DNA from: Hydnum rufescens UP504
Taxonomy: Eukaryota; Basidiomycota; Agaricomycetes; Cantharellales; Hydnaceae
Direction of reading: 5' to 3'
Assembly (NCBI GenBank): GCA_014904985.1
Contig: MU129012.1
Span: 22,997 to 86,996 of the forward strand
Length of the DNA: 64,000 bases
Both the position numbers and the translations under genes were made by a program. The first letter of the stretch is position 1. The number at the start of each line of letters is the position of its first letter. Positions 61,021 through 64,000 of the stretch are shown here, piece after piece. Below the pieces are notes generated by a model that saw nothing but the letters and a program-made list of their open reading frames with translations, did not search any database and had not been told where the DNA came from.

Positions 61021-63180
61021 GAGTGACGAATTCAAGATTGGGTTACGAAATTGGCGGCAGACAGTACGAACTGGGTCACATACCGTGACCAGATTATGTG
61101 GGCCCTCGATGCGAAAGGGCTCCTTGAGCACCTTACAAGTGACGCGATTACGTCAGACTATAGCGCTGCCGGTACGGTCGATGGACTTACACCGGAGGCT
61201 CGATGGAAGAAGGATGAGGCCATGGTTAAGCAACTTGTGGCTGGCTCGGTCCCTGATACGGTGTTCAGCCAGATTAAGGCTGGACTAAAAGCCAAGGAGG
61301 TCTGGGATCAGCTCCGGGCTTTATACAAGGACAGTCGAAATTAATTTTGGTCGACTTACGAAAGCGATTACAGAATACTCGCTGCGGCGTGGATGATGAC
61401 ATTCGTGCGCATTTCGACAAATTGGCTGATCTCAAGGAACAGCTGGCAGCCATGGGTGCCACAATTTTGGATGAAGAGTACGGCAACATCCTATTAGGAT
61501 CACTCCCCGACTCATACGATAATACAATAAATTCGATTATGGCCGCCGCGGATCTCAGTGGCAAGTCTATTACGCCGACTCTGGTAATCCGCCTCGTGAC
61601 AGACGAGTATGACCTGGCGAACCCTGAAGAAGGGGAAGTCCAAATCTGAATAACGACGAGGCTTTCCATGCCAACGGGCAAAGGAAGAGCAAGAAGGATG
61701 TCGAGTGCTTCAATTGCCACCGAAAGGGACACTTCAAAGCGGACTGTTGGGCGAAAGGGGGAGGAAAGGAAGGCCAGGGACCCCACGGATCGCCGAACTC
61801 TAGGACGGGTGCTAAGGAAAGCACCTCAGCAGCTGCACATGCCGATGTTGAGGCATGGGCAACAATCGAGGCCGTCGGGCCACAGCCAGATATCGCGGCA
61901 ACAATGAACGAACGGACAAAATCCCCTGCTTATGCCGAAATATACGATTCAGGGGCCACCCGACACATGTCTCCGTATAAGGAGCAATTCATTAATTACC
62001 ATTCCATCGACCCTCGCCCAATTACTGCTGCCGACAAACGTATATTTTATGCTATTGGTGCCGGCGACTTAAAGATTCAAGTGCCGAATGACGGGAAATT
62101 CACCCCAGTCATCTTGCGCGATGCCCTCCATGCTCCAGAACTCGGATTAACGGTCATTTCGATAAACCGAATTACGAAAGCGGGTCACAAAGTCCTATTC
62201 GACGGAAACTCGTGCAAAATCAAAAACCCGAAAGGTGTCCTTATTGGATGCATCACTGGCGGCGATAATGGCTTATACAAAGTTGAACATGCTAATTCGG
62301 CAGCCACAATTGCACGCGAGACGGTGAAGCTCTCGGATCTTCACAGACGATTGGCCCATATTTCGGTCGATACAATACGCACACTTATCAAAAACAACGT
62401 TATCGAGGGCATCGACCTAATTGATGACATCAAGGATTTTTCCTGCGACTCCTGCGAGTACGCCAAGGCCACACGGAAGGCCATCAAGAAAGAGTGGACA
62501 GCCCCACTCGCCTCCTCATTCGGCGAGGAAATTCACACAGACGTTTGGGGGCCATCACCCCTAAATTCCTTAGGCGGGCGCTCATATTACATCACATTTA
62601 CAGATGACGCCACGAGATATACGAAGCTTCGACTATTACGTACGAAGGATGAGGCACTCGATGCCTACAAAGATTTCGCAGCTTGGGCGAAGACGCAGCA
62701 CGGAGTCCAAATTAAACGGCTTCGATCTGACTGCGGAGGCGAATACACAAGTCATGCATTCACAAAGTTTCTAGGGGATCAGGGCACAGAGCGCCGATTG
62801 ACCACCCACGATACCCCACAGCACAATCGGAGTTGCCGAATCACTGAATCGGCAGATTCTCGAACGAACTCGCACTATGTTACATCAATCCCAATTGTCA
62901 AAAAATCTCTGGGGCGAGGCTGTGAATTGGGCCACCTGGCTCAAAAACCATACCTCTACGCGTGTCTTAGGCCACATGACACCACTCGAATGGCTTACGA
63001 AGGAAAAGCCGAACCTCGTGAATATCCCTATTTGGGGCCAATGAGTCTGGGTTCATAATGACTCCGGATCAAAACTTGATGAACGCGCAAATGAGGCCTT
63101 CTGGGTGGGCTATGATAACGATAGCCCACATGCTCATAGGGTTTACTGGAAGGGAAGGAACAAAATTTCCGTAAAGAAAG
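61021..63180 (+). pseudogene. Ty1/copia gag-protease-integrase, frame-broken and truncated
   Basis: The gag part starts MSDEFKIG, and LAADSTNWVTYRDQIMWALD follows in a second frame (break near 61040). An A is missing near 61340, and two bases appear lost near 61648. A zinc knuckle CFNCHRKGHFKADCW lies at about 61705-61750. The protease site YDSGATRHMSP is at about 61943. The integrase HHCC region (HRRLAH...CDSCEYAKA) runs from about 62340, then the catalytic-core Asp in IHTDVWGP and the second Asp in LRSDCGGEY. One extra base near 62827 shifts frame just before the catalytic Glu (GVAESLNR text in the next frame), and a TGA interrupts near 63042. Similarity to copia ends around 63180 without reverse transcriptase or RNase H. 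Not capable of moving by itself. Confidence 0.85.
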
Positions 63181-63199
63181 GAGGATTAATGCTGTTGTT

Positions 63200-64000
63200 T
63201 GAGCGTCCGAAAGGATAGATTTGGTTAAAGGGACCAACGGAGTCTGATATGGTTGTGGGTATGTTGGAGGTAGGAAAATAGTCCTTTGGTGTAGTTGAGT
63301 TAGAGATGGGCCGGGAGGATTGCTTGGCGTCTTTTATTTGGAGAGCCGGGTTTTGATAATCGACATGTTAAGGTTATTGTCTGTTGTTTCTAGGGGGACT
63401 ATCTGTTCCGCATGTTCCAGCGTCTTCGATGGTTCTTGAGTCGATATCTATAGCTTGTTTCCATCATGGCCGAATTCCGTTCGTGACTTGCTCGGTTGCA
63501 GGGAGAGATTTGGATGCTACCTATCATTATATCTTGAATCATGCGCAAAAAGCTGCGTGTTAAATTTACCTATTTATTTTGAGACTGGCGGTCATTTTAT
63601 CAGAGATTTTTTCTTTGAGTAATTTCTGCTGATATTACACCGCGTCCCCCGTGATGCCGGGGATTCTGAGAATTCAGATTTGTGTGTGTATCCAATGACT
63701 GTTCCTTTTGCCCTGTGCAAGGCGTTTGCCACATATTGAAGAGGGTTTCGAGGCACGTGTAGAACGTCGTTTCGGGTTCGGTGTAGCTGAGCCTTTTTCG
63801 GGGCAGGAGGAATTTCAAGGGGACGGGGTGATTGAACAGGCGTAGTTGGCCCGACTTTAGACTTTTTGTTTGTCGTCTGAGTCTTCAGGATCTGGAGAAT
63901 TGTTGTTGGTCGGCAGGGATCTATCCGCGGCCTTGAGCTCGTAATGGGGGATCGACAGAAATGTCAATTGTTCGAGGTAGTGAATTTTACGTTACGTTCG
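63200..64000. other. Right end of window without a recognised gene
   Basis: No copia reverse transcriptase, 3' LTR or other gene is recognisable. GT-rich text dominates the plus strand. A minus-strand frame at 63600-63818 has no motif. It may be decayed element sequence or an unrelated insertion. Confidence 0.3.

Overview
The window is nuclear DNA of a filamentous basidiomycete fungus, most likely an Agaricomycete. The evidence is the dense 50-70 nt GT-AG introns, TKL-type kinases of a kind expanded in mushrooms, a fungal arrestin-like protein, WrbA- and PanB-type housekeeping genes, a Ty1/copia element primed by half an initiator tRNA-Met, and large basidiomycete-type multispan membrane proteins. 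Gene models below were built by eye from splice signals, reading phase and comparison between paralogous copies inside the window. No database search was possible.

Layout. (1) 1-6.1 kb: a kinase and an NmrA-like gene arranged as a tandem duplication. The right copies are a broken kinase and an apparently whole NmrA gene; the left copies are an apparently whole kinase, cut by the window edge, and an NmrA remnant. (2) 6.1-7.7 kb: no recognisable gene. (3) 7.74-44.8 kb: three consecutive copies of a ~12 kb segment (A 7.74-19.98, B 19.99-32.82, C 32.82-44.78). Each has the same order: an NmrA-like gene (-), a deleted NmrA relic (-), a giant membrane-protein gene (+), and a small unrecognised helical-protein gene (-). 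Only one copy of each gene looks whole: NmrA and the membrane protein in A, the helical protein in C. (4) 44.8-47.2 kb: no recognisable gene. (5) 47.2-50.6 kb: convergent arrestin-like gene (+) and panB (-). (6) 51.3-56.3 kb, minus strand: a short Sin3-type PAH gene and two more kinase-family genes. (7) 56.3-58.5 kb: relics of the helical-protein gene and of a kinase tail, plus two small foldback sequences. (8) 58.6-59.5 kb: wrbA-like gene (-). (9) 60.5-64 kb: 5' LTR and a decayed gag-protease-integrase of a copia element, cut off before the reverse transcriptase.

The most unusual structure is the membrane-protein gene. Copy A can be spliced without any frame break into about 1551 residues. 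It consists of two homologous ~640-residue halves, each with about four membrane segments and a large glycosylatable loop, with introns at matching places. The 3' end is an array of nine homologous mini-exons, most of them symmetrical 1-1 phase exons of 78-90 nt encoding a ~30-residue acidic repeat, each followed by a homologous intron. All three copies carry the same nine units in the same order, so the exon array is older than the segmental triplication. Some array introns are multiples of three without stops, so retaining them would lengthen the repeat tail without shifting frame.

No tRNA, rRNA, CRISPR array or bacterial-type feature was seen.
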